From positions 186,001 to 250,000 of the forward strand of contig NZ_JANHKS010000002.1 in NCBI RefSeq assembly GCF_028682175.1: a stretch of DNA of 64,000 nucleotides, written 5' to 3'. Positions 8,001 through 18,879 of this stretch are shown piece after piece. The DNA is from Pseudomonas putida. GTDB taxonomy: Bacteria > Pseudomonadota > Gammaproteobacteria > Pseudomonadales > Pseudomonadaceae. Position 1 is the stretch's first letter, and every line of letters starts with the position of its first letter. A program made the translations under genes and the position numbers. The notes beneath the pieces were generated by a model. It was not told the origin of the DNA. It saw only the letters and a program-made list of their open reading frames with translations, and ran no database searches.

Positions 8001-11000
8001 GATCGCAAGCCCCCTGCTGCTGGCGTGGCTGGCGGGTCCATGGATCGCCTGGCGTCTCAGCTCGCCCGCCGAGGGATCAGTGTTCAAACCCTCGGCGCAG
8101 GACCTGCGTTTTCTGCACGTGCTGGCTCGTCGGACCTGGGCCTTCTTCGACCAGTACGTCGGTCCCCAGGACAACTGGCTCCCGCCCGACAACGTGCAGG
8201 AAGCACCGAAGGCGGCCATCGCTCATCGCACCTCGCCGACCAATATGGGCATGTCGTTGCTGGCGCATCTGGCCGCCCATGACTTCGGCTACCTCAGCAC
8301 CGAACGCCTGCTGACACGGCTGGCCGCCTCCCTGGACAGCATGCACAGCCTCGAACGGCACCGGGAGCATTTCTACAACTGGTACGACACGCAAACCCGC
8401 GAGCCTTTGCGGCCGCGCTATGTCTCGACCGTCGACAGCGGCAACCTGGCCGGGGTATTGCTGACATTGGGTACTGGCCTCGGGCAGATCGCTGACACCC
8501 CGATGAGCCCACTGGCCGTGCTCAGCGGCCTGCGCGACACCCTGGACACCTTGATCCAGGCCCGGCACGCCAATGAATCCGACCCGCTCAGTCAACTGCG
8601 AACAGCCCTTGAACGCGCCGGGCAGACGCCGGATGCGGACACCCTGGCCGACCTGCTGCACACAGCCCGCATGACGGTTTCAGACGCTGAACTGGCGGGC
8701 GATGAGGAAAGCATCTATTGGCAGCAAGCCTTCGTCAGCCAATGCACCGACTGGACCGACGAACTGCAGCGATACCGGCTCCCGACGCCCTTGGCCGGAC
8801 CCAGGCTTACGCCCTTTACCCTGCGCCAGCTGGCAAGCCTGGACACCGCAGAGTGGAATATCGAGCAGCTCAGCGATATCGAACAGGTGCGCAACAGTGC
8901 CAGGGACCGGCTCAAGGTACTGGACCGGTTGAGCGCGCTGACCGGCGAGATGGCGCAGATGGACTTCTCGTTGCTCTACGACAGTCAGCGCGATCTCTTT
9001 GTCATCGGCTACAACGCTGACGAGCGCCGGCTCGACACCGGCTATTACGACCTGTTGGCGTCCGAGGTGCGGCTGACCAACTACGTGACCATCGCCCAGG
9101 GGCAGACGCCCCAGCGCGCGTGGTTCACCCTCGGCAGGTTGCTGGGGGAAAACGCAGGGGTGCCGACACTGCTTTCGTGGTCCGGGTCGATGTTCGAATA
9201 CCTGATGCCGATGCTGGTGATGCCCAACTATGACGGCAGCCTGCTGGACCAGACCTGCCGTGCCGCCGTGGCCGTACAGATCGAACACGGCAAGGCGCTG
9301 GGCATTCCCTGGGGCGTGTCGGAATCGGGGTATTACACCCTCGATGCGCACCTGAACTATCAATACCGCGCCTTTGGCGTTCAGGGCCTGGGCCTCAAGC
9401 GCGGGCTGAGCGACGACATCGTGATCGCCCCCTACGCCAGCGCGCTGGCGCTGATGATCGATGCCAACGCGGCCTGCAAAAACCTGCAACGCCTGACCTT
9501 GCAGGGCGCCTCGGGGCGTTTCGGGATGTACGAGGCGGTGGACTACACCGAGGCGCGCTTGCCACGCAGCCAGCCGTTCGCCGTGGTCCAGTCGTTCATG
9601 GCGCACCACCAGGGCATGAGCCTGCTGGCCTTGACCAGCCTGCTGCTCGACCACCCCATGCAACGGCGCTTCGCAGCAGATCCTGCGCTGCAATCGGCGC
9701 TGTTGCTGTTGCAGGAACGGGTGCCCAAAGCCGCCGCGCCGTACCTTAAAACCGAGCAATCGCCGGTGCTCGGCGACGGTGGCCAGGACCCGGGCCTGAG
9801 GGTGTTCGCCGACCCCGGCCGCAAACGCCCCGCCGTGCAGTTGCTGTCCAACGGCCGCTACCACGTGATGCTGACCAGTGGCGGCGGTGGCTACAGCCGT
9901 CGCAACGACATGGCCGTCACCCGCTGGCAGGAAGACACCACCCAGGACAACTGGGGCATGTTCTGCTATCTGCGCGACGTCGACACCGCCACGGTCTGGT
10001 CGGCGGCCTATCAGCCCACGCTGCATCAGCCCGAAAGCCACGAAACCATTTTCAGTGATTCCCGGGCCGAGTTCAGGGCGCGCAACCTGGATTTCGATAC
10101 CCACCTGGAAATCGTCGTCTCGCCGGAGGACGACATCGAACTGCGGCGCCTGCACGTCACCAACCGCGCCGCCTTCGCCAAGACGCTGGAGATCACCACC
10201 TACGCCGAAGTGGTGCTGGCCAGCCCAAGCAATGACGCCATGCACCCAGCCTTCAGCAAGCTGTTCGTACAGACCGAACTGCTGCCCTCGCTGCAAGCCA
10301 TCCTGTGCAGCCGCAGGCCCCGCGCCAGCGATGAACCGACGCCCTGGATGTGCCATCTACTGGCGGCCCATGGCGTCGACATCGACGAGATTTCCTATGA
10401 AACCGATCGCATGCGGTTCATTGGCCGGGGACGCAGCCTGGTCTCGCCAGCGGCACTGGACGCCGACAGCGGGCAGCTGTCGAACACCGCAGGCCCGGTC
10501 CTCGACCCGGTGGTCGCGATCCGCTGCCGGATCACCCTGCAACCCGGCCAGCAAGGAACCATCGACCTGGTGACCGGGGCCGCCGACAGCCGCGACGACT
10601 GTCTGTCACTGATCAACAAATACCGCGACCGTCATCTGGCCGATCGCGTGTTCGACCTGTCCTGGACCCATAGCCAGGTGCTGCTGCGCCAGCTCAATGC
10701 GTCTTTGCCCGATGCCCGTTTGTTCGAACAGATGGCCTCCTCCCTGCTCTACGCCAACACCTCGATGCGCGCCGACGCTGCCGTGCTGGTCGCCAACCAC
10801 CGCAACCAGTCAGGGCTCTGGGGACAGGCGATCTCCGGCGACCTGCCCATCGTGCTGTTGCAGATCTACAGCCTGGACAACATCGAGCTGGTCCGGCAAC
10901 TGGTGCAGGCCCACGCCTATTGGAGGCAAAAGGGGCTGGTGGTGGACTTGCTGATCTGGAACGAGGATCAGGCGGGCTATCGTCAGCAGTTGCAGGACGC

Positions 11001-13704
11001 GATCATGGGATTGATCACCTCCGGCAGCGAGGCGACCCTGCTGGATCGTCCGGGCGGCATCTTCGTGCGGCCCGCCCAGCAGATCTCCGCCGAAGACCGT
11101 GTGCTGGTCCTGTCCGTGGCGCGGCTGGTGCTGAGCGAAGGCTTCGGTACCCTGGCCGAGCAGGTGCATCGGCGCAGGGTTTCACCGGTGCATGGACCGT
11201 TCGTGGCAACGCGGCAGCACCAGGCAACGTCAAGCTCGGTCAGGCCCAGCCACTCGCCGTTGCTGCTGAGCAATGCCTACGGCGGTTTCAGTGCCGATGG
11301 CAGCGAATACATCATTACCGGCCTGGCGTCCCAGCCGACGCCCGCACCCTGGGTCAACGTGCTGGCCAACGGGCAATTGGGCACCGTGGTGTCGCAGGCC
11401 GGCAGCGCCTACACCTGGGCGGAAAACGCCCATGAGTTTCGCCTGAGCCCCTGGCACAACGACCCGGTCACCGATCGCAGCGGCGAAGCGATCTACCTGC
11501 GCGACGAAGAAACCGGGCATTTCTGGTCGCCAGCGCCACAGCCCTGCCCCGGCGCCGGCCCGTACCGGACCCGCCATGGCTTCGGCTATAGCGTGTTCGA
11601 ACATGAAGAAGACGGCATTCACAGCGAGCTGTGGGTCTACGTGGCGCTGGACGCCCCCATCAAGTTTTCCCGATTGCTGCTGACCAACCGCTCCGGTCGC
11701 GCCCGCTCGCTGTCGGTCACGGGCTACGTGGAATGGGTGCTGGGCGATCTGCGCAGCAAGTCGGCGATGCACGTAGTGACCCAGTCGGACCCGGTGACAG
11801 GCGCCCTCTTCGCCCGCAATGCCTATTCGCTGGAGTTTTCAGAAAGGGTGGCGTTCTTCGACACCGACACCGTCGAGCATGGCGTCAGCGCCGACCGCAC
11901 CGAATTCCTGGGCCGTAGCGGAACCCTGGCAGCGCCCGCCGCCATGGGCCATGCCGGGTTATCGGGCCGGGTCGGTGCCGGCCTGGACCCTTGCGCGGCG
12001 CTGCAAGTGGCGGTCGAGCTGGCGGACGGGCAAAACAGGGAAGTCATCCTGCGCCTGGGTGCAGAGACCTCGACCCAGGCCGCGACCCACCTGGTGCAAC
12101 GCTTCAGGGGCAGCCAGGCCGCCGCAGCGGAACTGCAGAAGGTCCGCGAGCACTGGCGCTCGGTGCTGGGCGTGATTCGCATCGAAACCTGCGCCCCATC
12201 GGTGGACGTCATGGTCAATGGCTGGCTGATGTACCAGGTCATTGCCTGCCGCTTCCAGGCACGCAGCGGTTACTACCAGTCCGGCGGCGCCATTGGCTTT
12301 CGCGATCAGTTGCAAGACAGCATGGCGATGATTCATGCCGACCCTGCCGCCGTGCGCGCGCACTTGTTGCTGTGCGCCGGGCATCAATACGCCGATGGCG
12401 ACGTGCAGCACTGGTGGCACCCGCCGATGAACCGCGGGGTGCGCACGGCCTGTTCTGACGATTTCCTGTGGCTGGCCGCAGCCACCAGTCGTTATGTGGA
12501 GATGACCGGCGACGTTGCGGTACTCAACGAAACGGCGAGCTATCTGGAAGGTCGCCCGCTGGCGCTTGGTGAGGAGTCCTACTACGACCTGCCGGGCACT
12601 TCGGCCTTGCACGAAACGCTGTACCAGCACTGCGTACGCGCCATCGAGCACAGCCTGCGCCGCGGTCGCCACGGTTTGCCGCTGATGGGCAGCGGCGACT
12701 GGAACGACGGCATGAATCGCGTGGGTCACCTGGGCGAAGGCGAAAGTGTCTGGCTGGGTTTCTTCGGTCATCAGGTGCTGGAGCAGTTCGCTGCAACGGC
12801 ACGGCTGCAGGGCGATCAGGCGTTCGCCAAACGGTGCAACGAACAGGCGCACCTGTTGCGTCGTCACCTGGACCAGAACGCCTGGGACGGCGCCTGGTAC
12901 CGGCGCGCCTGGTTCGACGACGGCCAGTTGCTCGGCTCGGCGAGCAACGAGGAATGCCGCATCGACTCGATTGCGCAAAGCTGGTCAGTACTGTCGGGGG
13001 CGGCGTCACCCGCACGTCAGCGCCAGGCGATGGCGTCACTGGACGAGCACCTGATCAAACGCGACATCCGCGCCGTGTTGCTGCTTGACCCTCCGTTCGA
13101 CAAGGGCAATCTTGAGCCCGGCTACATCAAGGGCTACGTGCCCGGCGTGCGGGAAAACGGCGGTCAATACACCCATGCGGCGGTCTGGGCAGGCATGGCC
13201 TTCGCTCAACTGGGTGATGCCGGCAAAGCCTGGGAGGTGCTGAACCTGATCAACCCCGCCGACCCTGCCAACCATGGACGGATCGACACCTACAAGGTCG
13301 AGCCCTACGTCATGGCCGCCGATGTCTACGGAACCGCGCCCCATGCCGGTCGCGGCGGCTGGACCTGGTACACCGGGTCTGCCGGGTGGATGTACCGCCT
13401 GATCGTCGAGTCGCTGCTGGGCGTGCAGCGGGTCGGCACGACGCTCAGCCTCGAACCGCTGCTGCCGGCCGGCTGGCCGGGGTTCATCCTGTACTACCGG
13501 CTGGGCGAGGCCCTGTATCACTTCGACATCCGCCAGGGCAGCGCGCTCTCGACCTCGATGATCCGCGACGGCCAGCCCCTGGACAGCAACGTGCTGACAC
13601 TCGACGGCGAACGCGGTGAGCACTGGATTCAGGTCGATTGCCGCGCCCCATCGCCCCGACCTCAGGCGCTGGAATACGTGCAGGCCGTCGATGAATCACG
13701 ATAA
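5056..13704 (+). CDS. ndvB: Cyclic beta-1,2-glucan synthase (GT84-GH94)
   Basis: At 2882 residues this has the normal size for ChvB/NdvB, the inner-membrane enzyme that initiates, elongates and cyclises beta-1,2-glucan from UDP-glucose for osmoadaptation and host interaction. Order: N-terminal soluble region (1-420); membrane segments near 424-447, 455-490, 840-880, 890-918 and 958-1000; GT84 glycosyltransferase with LDTDTLLP (D643, D645) and a Q/RxxRW-like RRHRWIRGDWQ near 788-798; a glycoamylase-like region (about 1300-1530); two beta-sandwich regions starting near 1596 and 2069; and a GH94 phosphorylase-like domain with SGDWNDGMN (2546-2554, catalytic acid D2551). The ATG at 5056 has only a weak upstream ribosome site. 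Transcription from upstream of 4866 is possible. No export gene of the ndvA type is adjacent. Confidence 0.95.
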   Translation: MTSTWTRVRGVVARLSGIHQNGSFSASGFEYEPILRSELFSADQMASHGIALAGQHQLTALSARDSMLSRLDDNEALLKRSCTALSEAQVSSRRVTPAAEWLLDNYFLIEEHIRTARTHLPKGYSRELPRLINGPSAGLPRVYDIALETISHGDGRVDEQSLGRFIFSYQTVMPLALGELWAVPIMLRLALIENLRRVASRVMANADDRNLADDWAERLIETSERDIKSVVLTVADMARSTPPMTAAFVAEFTRRLQGQSAALALPLNWIEQMLGEKGSSIERQVQLDAQQQAADQVSISNSIGSLRLLSATDWREFVESMSHVEQTLCEDPAAVYRTMDFRTRDSYRHVIERLARRTAQHSETQVARVAIDLATAQAATVSCEVLARHVGYYLISDGLPVLERALKARVPVHERWKRLLQRSPLMFYLAPVSLLTLVFAGPLLASAHRDRMPDLALLVLAVPCLIMVSRLAISLINWLVTFSLLPSVLPKMDYAHGIPDDARTLVVIPTLIANLADVDELVEGLEVRFLANRDSNLYFALLSDLLDAAEEVLPQDAELIARASEAITLLNRKYADGITDRFFLLHRPRRWNPGERVWMGHERKRGKLIELNALLRGSGRECFNAIVGDITPLQSARYVITLDTDTLLPRDAAQQCVAAMMHPLNRPLFDAMGKQIIAGYAVLQPRVGISLTSVTRSTYARVFGSDAGVDPYTRAVSDVYQDLFQQGSFIGKGIYDVDAFTCALDGCLPNNQILSHDLIEGCYARSGLLSDVQLYEQYPSGYGADVKRRHRWIRGDWQLLPWVAPWTRNATGEWVHNRLSVMARWKILDNLRRSLEPLSTLTMLGWAWLASSEPLGWTLTVVGLLVVQPLLRSVTELMQPPAGVPYRQHLLALMGDLGQELARVCLTLAWLPFEMLYSTDAILRSLWRLGFSRRLLLQWQPSREVERMKQSRLPGFYRLMWIAPTLALLTVAALLDTPLTLLIASPLLLAWLAGPWIAWRLSSPAEGSVFKPSAQDLRFLHVLARRTWAFFDQYVGPQDNWLPPDNVQEAPKAAIAHRTSPTNMGMSLLAHLAAHDFGYLSTERLLTRLAASLDSMHSLERHREHFYNWYDTQTREPLRPRYVSTVDSGNLAGVLLTLGTGLGQIADTPMSPLAVLSGLRDTLDTLIQARHANESDPLSQLRTALERAGQTPDADTLADLLHTARMTVSDAELAGDEESIYWQQAFVSQCTDWTDELQRYRLPTPLAGPRLTPFTLRQLASLDTAEWNIEQLSDIEQVRNSARDRLKVLDRLSALTGEMAQMDFSLLYDSQRDLFVIGYNADERRLDTGYYDLLASEVRLTNYVTIAQGQTPQRAWFTLGRLLGENAGVPTLLSWSGSMFEYLMPMLVMPNYDGSLLDQTCRAAVAVQIEHGKALGIPWGVSESGYYTLDAHLNYQYRAFGVQGLGLKRGLSDDIVIAPYASALALMIDANAACKNLQRLTLQGASGRFGMYEAVDYTEARLPRSQPFAVVQSFMAHHQGMSLLALTSLLLDHPMQRRFAADPALQSALLLLQERVPKAAAPYLKTEQSPVLGDGGQDPGLRVFADPGRKRPAVQLLSNGRYHVMLTSGGGGYSRRNDMAVTRWQEDTTQDNWGMFCYLRDVDTATVWSAAYQPTLHQPESHETIFSDSRAEFRARNLDFDTHLEIVVSPEDDIELRRLHVTNRAAFAKTLEITTYAEVVLASPSNDAMHPAFSKLFVQTELLPSLQAILCSRRPRASDEPTPWMCHLLAAHGVDIDEISYETDRMRFIGRGRSLVSPAALDADSGQLSNTAGPVLDPVVAIRCRITLQPGQQGTIDLVTGAADSRDDCLSLINKYRDRHLADRVFDLSWTHSQVLLRQLNASLPDARLFEQMASSLLYANTSMRADAAVLVANHRNQSGLWGQAISGDLPIVLLQIYSLDNIELVRQLVQAHAYWRQKGLVVDLLIWNEDQAGYRQQLQDAIMGLITSGSEATLLDRPGGIFVRPAQQISAEDRVLVLSVARLVLSEGFGTLAEQVHRRRVSPVHGPFVATRQHQATSSSVRPSHSPLLLSNAYGGFSADGSEYIITGLASQPTPAPWVNVLANGQLGTVVSQAGSAYTWAENAHEFRLSPWHNDPVTDRSGEAIYLRDEETGHFWSPAPQPCPGAGPYRTRHGFGYSVFEHEEDGIHSELWVYVALDAPIKFSRLLLTNRSGRARSLSVTGYVEWVLGDLRSKSAMHVVTQSDPVTGALFARNAYSLEFSERVAFFDTDTVEHGVSADRTEFLGRSGTLAAPAAMGHAGLSGRVGAGLDPCAALQVAVELADGQNREVILRLGAETSTQAATHLVQRFRGSQAAAAELQKVREHWRSVLGVIRIETCAPSVDVMVNGWLMYQVIACRFQARSGYYQSGGAIGFRDQLQDSMAMIHADPAAVRAHLLLCAGHQYADGDVQHWWHPPMNRGVRTACSDDFLWLAAATSRYVEMTGDVAVLNETASYLEGRPLALGEESYYDLPGTSALHETLYQHCVRAIEHSLRRGRHGLPLMGSGDWNDGMNRVGHLGEGESVWLGFFGHQVLEQFAATARLQGDQAFAKRCNEQAHLLRRHLDQNAWDGAWYRRAWFDDGQLLGSASNEECRIDSIAQSWSVLSGAASPARQRQAMASLDEHLIKRDIRAVLLLDPPFDKGNLEPGYIKGYVPGVRENGGQYTHAAVWAGMAFAQLGDAGKAWEVLNLINPADPANHGRIDTYKVEPYVMAADVYGTAPHAGRGGWTWYTGSAGWMYRLIVESLLGVQRVGTTLSLEPLLPAGWPGFILYYRLGEALYHFDIRQGSALSTSMIRDGQPLDSNVLTLDGERGEHWIQVDCRAPSPRPQALEYVQAVDESR

Positions 13705-13775
13705 GCCCACAGTGCCGGGGTCCAAGGGGAGTACCCTGACCCGGTACGCCCTATCCTTGATCACGGTGCCTTGCC

Positions 13776-14501
13776 ATGCCTGCCCCACCCCAGCCCAGCG
13801 ACAACCACCTGCTCGCCGCGCTCCCGGCGGACGACCTCAAGCGCCTGGCGCCTCATCTGGAGCAGGTGCCACTGGCCTTGGGCGATGTGCTGTATGAACC
13901 GGGCGATACCCTGCGCCACGTGTATTTCCCCACCGACTCGATCGTGTCGCTGCTGCATGTCACGGAAAACGGCTCGTCCGCCGAAATCGCGGTGGTGGGC
14001 AATGAGGGGCTGATCGGAATCGCGCTGTTCATGGGTGGCGAGAGCACCTCCAGCCGCGCCGTGGTGCAGAGTGCGGGGGTCGCGTTCAGGCTTCCCGGGC
14101 AGAAACTGAAGAAGGAGTTCAACCGCCACGGCGATCTGCTCCTGCTGATGCTGCGCTATACCCAGGCGCTGATCACCCAGATGTCGCAGACCGCGCTGTG
14201 CAACCGTCACCACTCCATCGACCAGCAACTGTGCCGCTGGCTGCTGCTGTCACTGGATCGCCTGCAGGGCAATCGCCTGAACATGACGCAGGAACTGATC
14301 GCCAACATGCTCGGCGTACGTCGCGAAGGCGTGACGGAAGCAGCGGGTAAACTGCAACGCCAGGGCGTCATCGAATACAGCCGCGGACAGATTACGGTGC
14401 TCGACCGTCCGCGACTGGAGCGCCTGAGTTGCGAGTGCTACCTGGTGGTCAAGACCGAAACCGACCGCCTGCTGCACTACACCCGTCGTCAGGACGAGTG
14501 A
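13776..14501 (+). CDS. Crp/Fnr-family transcriptional regulator
   Basis: A 241-residue regulator with a cyclic-nucleotide-binding-type beta barrel (about 10-125; [20 protein letters not shown]) and a Crp-type winged helix (about 150-225; [21 protein letters not shown]). It lacks the N-terminal cysteine cluster of FNR, so oxygen sensing by a 4Fe-4S cluster is unlikely. It starts 71 bp after ndvB on the same strand and may be co-transcribed. Its last 13 bp overlap the 3' end of the convergent cusA. Confidence 0.9.
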   Translation: MPAPPQPSDNHLLAALPADDLKRLAPHLEQVPLALGDVLYEPGDTLRHVYFPTDSIVSLLHVTENGSSAEIAVVGNEGLIGIALFMGGESTSSRAVVQSAGVAFRLPGQKLKKEFNRHGDLLLLMLRYTQALITQMSQTALCNRHHSIDQQLCRWLLLSLDRLQGNRLNMTQELIANMLGVRREGVTEAAGKLQRQGVIEYSRGQITVLDRPRLERLSCECYLVVKTETDRLLHYTRRQDE

Positions 14502-17500
14502 TTGCCAGACAGCTGCCTGCGGCGCATCAGGCGATAGGCGGCTGGTAATACGAAGAGTGAAAGCAGCGGAGCAGTGACCATGCCGCCGACCATCGGCGCG
14601 GCGATGCGGCTCATGACTTCGCCGCCCGATCCGCTGCCGGACAGGATCGGCAGCAGGCCGGCGAGAATGACCGCCACCGTCATCGCCTTGGGCCGCACAC
14701 GCTGTACGGCGCCCTGGCGAATCGCTTCGATCAGCCCTGACTCCGAGCCCTCGCCCAGGCTTTGCCGCTCTGCCCAGGCATTCTTCAGGTACAGCAGCAT
14801 GATCACGCCGAACTCGGCGGAAACCCCGGCCAGTGCAATGAAGCCAACCCCCGTGGCGACCGACAGGTTGAAGCCGAGCAGATAGAGGAACCAGGCCCCG
14901 CCGGTGAGCGCGAACGGGAGCGTGGCCATGATCAGCAGCGCCTCATCGACTCGGGAAAAGGTCAGGTACAGCAGGACGAAGATGATCAGCAGAGTCGCCG
15001 GCACGACCAGCTTCAGCCGCGCATTGGCCCGTTCAAGGAACTCGAACTGCCCCGAATAGCTCAGGCTCATCCCCGGCTGCAAGGTGACCTGCTGCCCGAT
15101 GGCCTGGCGCAGATCGCCGACCACCGAAGCCAGGTCCCTGCCGCGCACATCGATGTACACCCAGCCAGAAGGCCGTGCGTTCTCGCTCTTGAGCATGGGA
15201 GGGCCGTCCGTGACCTTGATCTTCGCCACCGTGCCCAGGGTGATCTGGCTGCCCTGAGGCGTGTAGATCGGCAACTGTTCAAGCGCGCCGACCGAATCAC
15301 GCCATTCCCGCGGGTAACGCAGGTTGATGGGGAAACGCGCCAGCCCTTCAATGGTTTCGCCGACGTTTTCCCCGCCAATGGCTCCGGACACGATGGATTG
15401 CACGTCGGCGATGTTCAGCCCATAACGCGCGGCTGCCTTGCGGTCGATATCGACGTCGATGTAGCGCCCGCCCGTGAGCCGTTCTGCCAGCGCCGAACTG
15501 ACGCCGGGCACGGTCTTGGCCACCCGTTCCACGGCCTGGGTCGCGGCATCGATCTGGGTCAGGTCCGTCCCCGCGACCTTGACGCCAACGGGGCTCTTGA
15601 TCCCGGTGGCGAGCATGTCGATGCGGTTACGGATCGGCGGAATCCAGATGTTGGTCAGCCCTGGAACCCGCACCACGCGGTCCAGTTCTTCCACCAGTTT
15701 CTGCGGGGTCATGCCCGGCCGCCATTGCTCCCGAGGCTTGAATGCAATGGTGGTTTCGAACATCTCCAGCGGTGCAGGGTCCGTGGCGCTTTCAGCGCGA
15801 CCGGCCTTGCCGGAAACGTGCTCGACCTCGGGAATGGTCTTGATCAACCGATCCGTCTGTTGCAACAACTGCGCAGCCTTCTGCGCCGACAGGCCTGGAA
15901 GCGCCGACGGCATATACAGCAGATCCCCTTCGTCCAGCGGCGGAAGAAACTCGCCGCCCAATCGCGACAGTGGCCACAGCACGCTGGCGAACACCAGGGC
16001 TGCGATCAGCAGAGTCGTCCTGGGACGATTCAGGACGGTATCCAGCGCCGGCCGGTAGATCCCGACCAGCAACCGGTTCAGCGGGTTGCGCTGCTCATCG
16101 GGAAGCCGCCCGCGAATCCAGTAGCCCATCAGCACCGGCACCAGGGTCACGGACAAGCCCGCCGCTGCCGCCATGGCGTAGGTCTTGGTAAACGCCAGCG
16201 GCCCGAACAGCCGCCCTTCCTGGGCTTCAAGGGTGAACACCGGAATGAACGACAAGGTGATGATGAGCAGGCAGAAAAACAGCGCGGGGCCGACTTCGGT
16301 TGCCGCTTCGGTCATCACCCGCCAATGCTCCGGCCCCTTCAACACCTGCCCGGGATGGGCGAGGTGCCAGGCTTCAACCTTCTTGTGTGCGTTCTCGATC
16401 ATCACCACGGCGGCATCGACCATCGCACCAATGGCGATGGCGATGCCGCCCAGCGACATGATGTTGGCGTTGATCCCCTGATGGCGCATGACGATAAACG
16501 CAATCAACACGCCCACCGGCAAGGAGATGATCGCCACCAGCGAGGATCGCAGGTGCCACAGGAAAACCCCGCACACCAGGGCGACCACGATGAACTCCTC
16601 GATCAGCTTGTGGCTGAGATTCTCCACCGCGCGGTCGATCAACTTGCTGCGGTCGTAGGTGGTGACAATCTCCACCCCTGCCGGCAAGCTGCGTTTGAGC
16701 TGTTCAAGCTTGACCTTGACCGCCGCGATGGTCTCCCGGGCGTTCTTGCCGCTGCGCAGCACCACGACGCCGCCCACGGTTTCACCCTGGCCGTCGAGTT
16801 CGCTGATGCCACGGCGCATTTCCGGCCCGAGCTGGACCGTGGCGACATCACCCAGGGTGACAGGCACCCCATCCGCCCCGATTTTCAGCGGGATGGCGCG
16901 AAAATCATCGAGGGTTTTCAGATAACCGGAGGCCCTGACGATGAACTCGGTTTCCGCCATCTCCAGCACGGCGCCTCCCGTTTCCCGGTTGGCCTTGCCG
17001 ATGGCCGCACTGACGTCCGCCTGGGTGATGCCGAGGCTGGCCAGCCGCACGGGATCGAGCAGCACCTGGTACTGCCTGACCATGCCGCCGACCGTCGCGA
17101 CCTCGGCGACGTTGGGCAGGGTCTTGAGTTCGAACTTGAGGAACCAGTCCTGCAGGGCACGCAATTGCGCCAGGTCATGGCCGCCGGTGCGATCCACCAG
17201 GGCATACTGGAAAATCCAGCCGACACCGGTGGCATCCGGGCCCAGCGCAGGTTTGGCGTTCGCTGGCAGCCGGCTCTGCACCTGGCTCAGGTATTCCAGC
17301 ACGCGCGAGCGGGCCCAGTACGGATCGGTGCCGTCCTCGAACAACACGTAGACGAAACTGTCGCCGAAGAACGAATAGCCCCGCACCGTCCTGGCCCCCG
17401 GCACCGAAAGCATGGTCGTGGACAACGGATAGGTCACCTGATTCTCGACGATCTGCGGCGCCTGCCCCGCATAGGGGGTGCGGATGATCACCTGCACATC

Positions 17501-17629
17501 CGAAAGGTCCGGCAGTGCGTCGATGGGCGTATTGCTCAGCGACCAGAGCCCCCAGGCGGTCACGAACATCGTCGCCAGCAGCACCAGGAAGCGATTGGCG
17601 ACTGACCATCTGATAACCGCGGCAATCAT
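14489..17629 (-). CDS. cusA: CusA-type Cu(I)/Ag(I) RND efflux pump
   Basis: A 1046-residue heavy-metal RND transporter, essentially the length of E. coli CusA. The three methionines that bind Cu(I)/Ag(I) in CusA are conserved at the same numbers: M573 (LLYMPS), M623 (PLEMFETTI) and M672 (NRIDMLATG). It has 12 transmembrane helices in the usual 1+5, 1+5 pattern, with two large periplasmic loops. The start overlaps the cusB stop by 4 nt (ATGA), so the genes are translationally coupled. The inner-membrane pump takes periplasmic or cytosolic metal to the CusB/CusC channel. Confidence 0.96.
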   Translation of the reverse strand: MIAAVIRWSVANRFLVLLATMFVTAWGLWSLSNTPIDALPDLSDVQVIIRTPYAGQAPQIVENQVTYPLSTTMLSVPGARTVRGYSFFGDSFVYVLFEDGTDPYWARSRVLEYLSQVQSRLPANAKPALGPDATGVGWIFQYALVDRTGGHDLAQLRALQDWFLKFELKTLPNVAEVATVGGMVRQYQVLLDPVRLASLGITQADVSAAIGKANRETGGAVLEMAETEFIVRASGYLKTLDDFRAIPLKIGADGVPVTLGDVATVQLGPEMRRGISELDGQGETVGGVVVLRSGKNARETIAAVKVKLEQLKRSLPAGVEIVTTYDRSKLIDRAVENLSHKLIEEFIVVALVCGVFLWHLRSSLVAIISLPVGVLIAFIVMRHQGINANIMSLGGIAIAIGAMVDAAVVMIENAHKKVEAWHLAHPGQVLKGPEHWRVMTEAATEVGPALFFCLLIITLSFIPVFTLEAQEGRLFGPLAFTKTYAMAAAAGLSVTLVPVLMGYWIRGRLPDEQRNPLNRLLVGIYRPALDTVLNRPRTTLLIAALVFASVLWPLSRLGGEFLPPLDEGDLLYMPSALPGLSAQKAAQLLQQTDRLIKTIPEVEHVSGKAGRAESATDPAPLEMFETTIAFKPREQWRPGMTPQKLVEELDRVVRVPGLTNIWIPPIRNRIDMLATGIKSPVGVKVAGTDLTQIDAATQAVERVAKTVPGVSSALAERLTGGRYIDVDIDRKAAARYGLNIADVQSIVSGAIGGENVGETIEGLARFPINLRYPREWRDSVGALEQLPIYTPQGSQITLGTVAKIKVTDGPPMLKSENARPSGWVYIDVRGRDLASVVGDLRQAIGQQVTLQPGMSLSYSGQFEFLERANARLKLVVPATLLIIFVLLYLTFSRVDEALLIMATLPFALTGGAWFLYLLGFNLSVATGVGFIALAGVSAEFGVIMLLYLKNAWAERQSLGEGSESGLIEAIRQGAVQRVRPKAMTVAVILAGLLPILSGSGSGGEVMSRIAAPMVGGMVTAPLLSLFVLPAAYRLMRRRQLSGNHSS

Positions 17630-18879
17630 GGTCGGGCCCCCATGTCACGGGACGGCGCGGTGATGCCCTTGAGGCTGGCCTCCGAATCCAGCAGGAACTG
17701 GCCGGAGGCAACGACCTTCTGCCCCTCCTCCAGGCCTTGGGTGATGACAGTCCTGCCGTCACTCTCCTGCCCCAACTGCACTTCCACCGGACGATACCTG
17801 CCTGCGTCTTCCGCCAGCATGACCAGCGCCCGGCGCCCGGTACGAATCACCGCTTCGCTGGGCACCCACAGCACGCTCTGCTCGCCGGGATGGTGCAGGC
17901 GCACCTGGGCCGTCAGGCCGGGCCTGAGTTGCCCGTCCGGATTGGGCAGTTCCACCCGCACGCGAAGGGTGCGGCTGTCCGGATTGGTCTGCGGCAGAAC
18001 CGCACTGACCTTGCCAGCCAGGGTCTTTCCCGGAAACGCCGGCAGGCGGGCTTCAACGCTTTGCCCGGTCACGACGGCACCGGCTTCGGATTCCGGGACG
18101 GCCACCGCCAGCCAGACGCTGTCCAGCCCGTTGATGCGCGCCAGCGTCTGCCCCGTCGCCAGGGTCATGCCGACGCGCAGATCCAACTCCTGCAGCACAC
18201 CACCCATGGGGCTGGTGAGGGTCAGCAAGGGCTGAACCTTGCCGCTGCGCTCGACCTGCGCGATCAAGGCCGCCGGCATGCCGGTCAGACGAAGCCGTTG
18301 CCGCGCCGCGCTCAGCAGCGCTTCGTCGCCCTGGGCCTTGAGCGCCACGAACTCGGTCTGGGCAGCGGCCCAGTCCGGCACCAGGATATCGGCCAGCGGC
18401 GCATTCACCGCCACCACATCACCGGGGGCATGGGCGTAGACCCGCTCGACAAACCCGTTGGTGCGGGCCTGAACCACGGCGATATCGCGCTCGTTGAAGC
18501 CCAGCACCCCGGTGACGTCGAGGGTTGAATCAACGACGCCACGGGACACCACGCCCAGCCGCAACCCAAGGTTCTGGGTCAGGCCGGGGTCAATGCTCAC
18601 GGAAGCCGCATCCCCTGAGCCCTCGGCATATCGGGGCACCAGTTGCATGTCCATGAAAGGCGACTTGCCCGGCTTGTCGAACTTCTGCTGGGGGTACATG
18701 GGGTCGTACCAGTACAGCGCCTGGCGCTGCTTCGATTCCTGCGGCGCACTTGCAACCTCGGGTGATGACAGACCACTGTCCGGCTGGCCTGCGAACCCGT
18801 ATCCCCCCGCTGCTCCCAGCCCCAGACCCACGGCCAGGGACAACCCCGCCAGCACCACTGCATTCCACGGCTTGTTCAT
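17626..18879 (-). CDS. cusB: CusB-type periplasmic membrane-fusion protein
   Basis: A 417-residue adaptor. An N-terminal membrane segment (about 7-30) is followed by a heavy-metal-binding motif region YWYDPMYP...DMQLVPRY (56-84), then lipoyl, alpha-hairpin, beta-barrel and membrane-proximal domains typical of HlyD/CusB proteins. It links CusA to the outer-membrane channel and hands over metal. Overlaps of 4 nt with both cusC and cusA show a tight operon. Confidence 0.94.
   Translation of the reverse strand: MNKPWNAVVLAGLSLAVGLGLGAAGGYGFAGQPDSGLSSPEVASAPQESKQRQALYWYDPMYPQQKFDKPGKSPFMDMQLVPRYAEGSGDAASVSIDPGLTQNLGLRLGVVSRGVVDSTLDVTGVLGFNERDIAVVQARTNGFVERVYAHAPGDVVAVNAPLADILVPDWAAAQTEFVALKAQGDEALLSAARQRLRLTGMPAALIAQVERSGKVQPLLTLTSPMGGVLQELDLRVGMTLATGQTLARINGLDSVWLAVAVPESEAGAVVTGQSVEARLPAFPGKTLAGKVSAVLPQTNPDSRTLRVRVELPNPDGQLRPGLTAQVRLHHPGEQSVLWVPSEAVIRTGRRALVMLAEDAGRYRPVEVQLGQESDGRTVITQGLEEGQKVVASGQFLLDSEASLKGITAPSRDMGARP

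Noticed and set aside
6250..10356. Long minus-strand open frames within ndvB (490 and 558 codons)
   Set aside because: Antisense shadows of a clear 2882-residue gene; composition is typical of reverse-complement high-GC codons and no family motif is present.
13733..13748. GTACC/GGTAC inverted repeat between ndvB and the Crp-type gene
   Set aside because: The arms are only 5 bp with no T tract, too weak to call a terminator or operator.
14762..17605. A 947-codon open frame on the plus strand antisense to cusA
   Set aside because: It mirrors a high-GC coding gene in the opposite frame, is rich in Gln, His, Arg and Asp without domain motifs, and cusA is unmistakable on the other strand.
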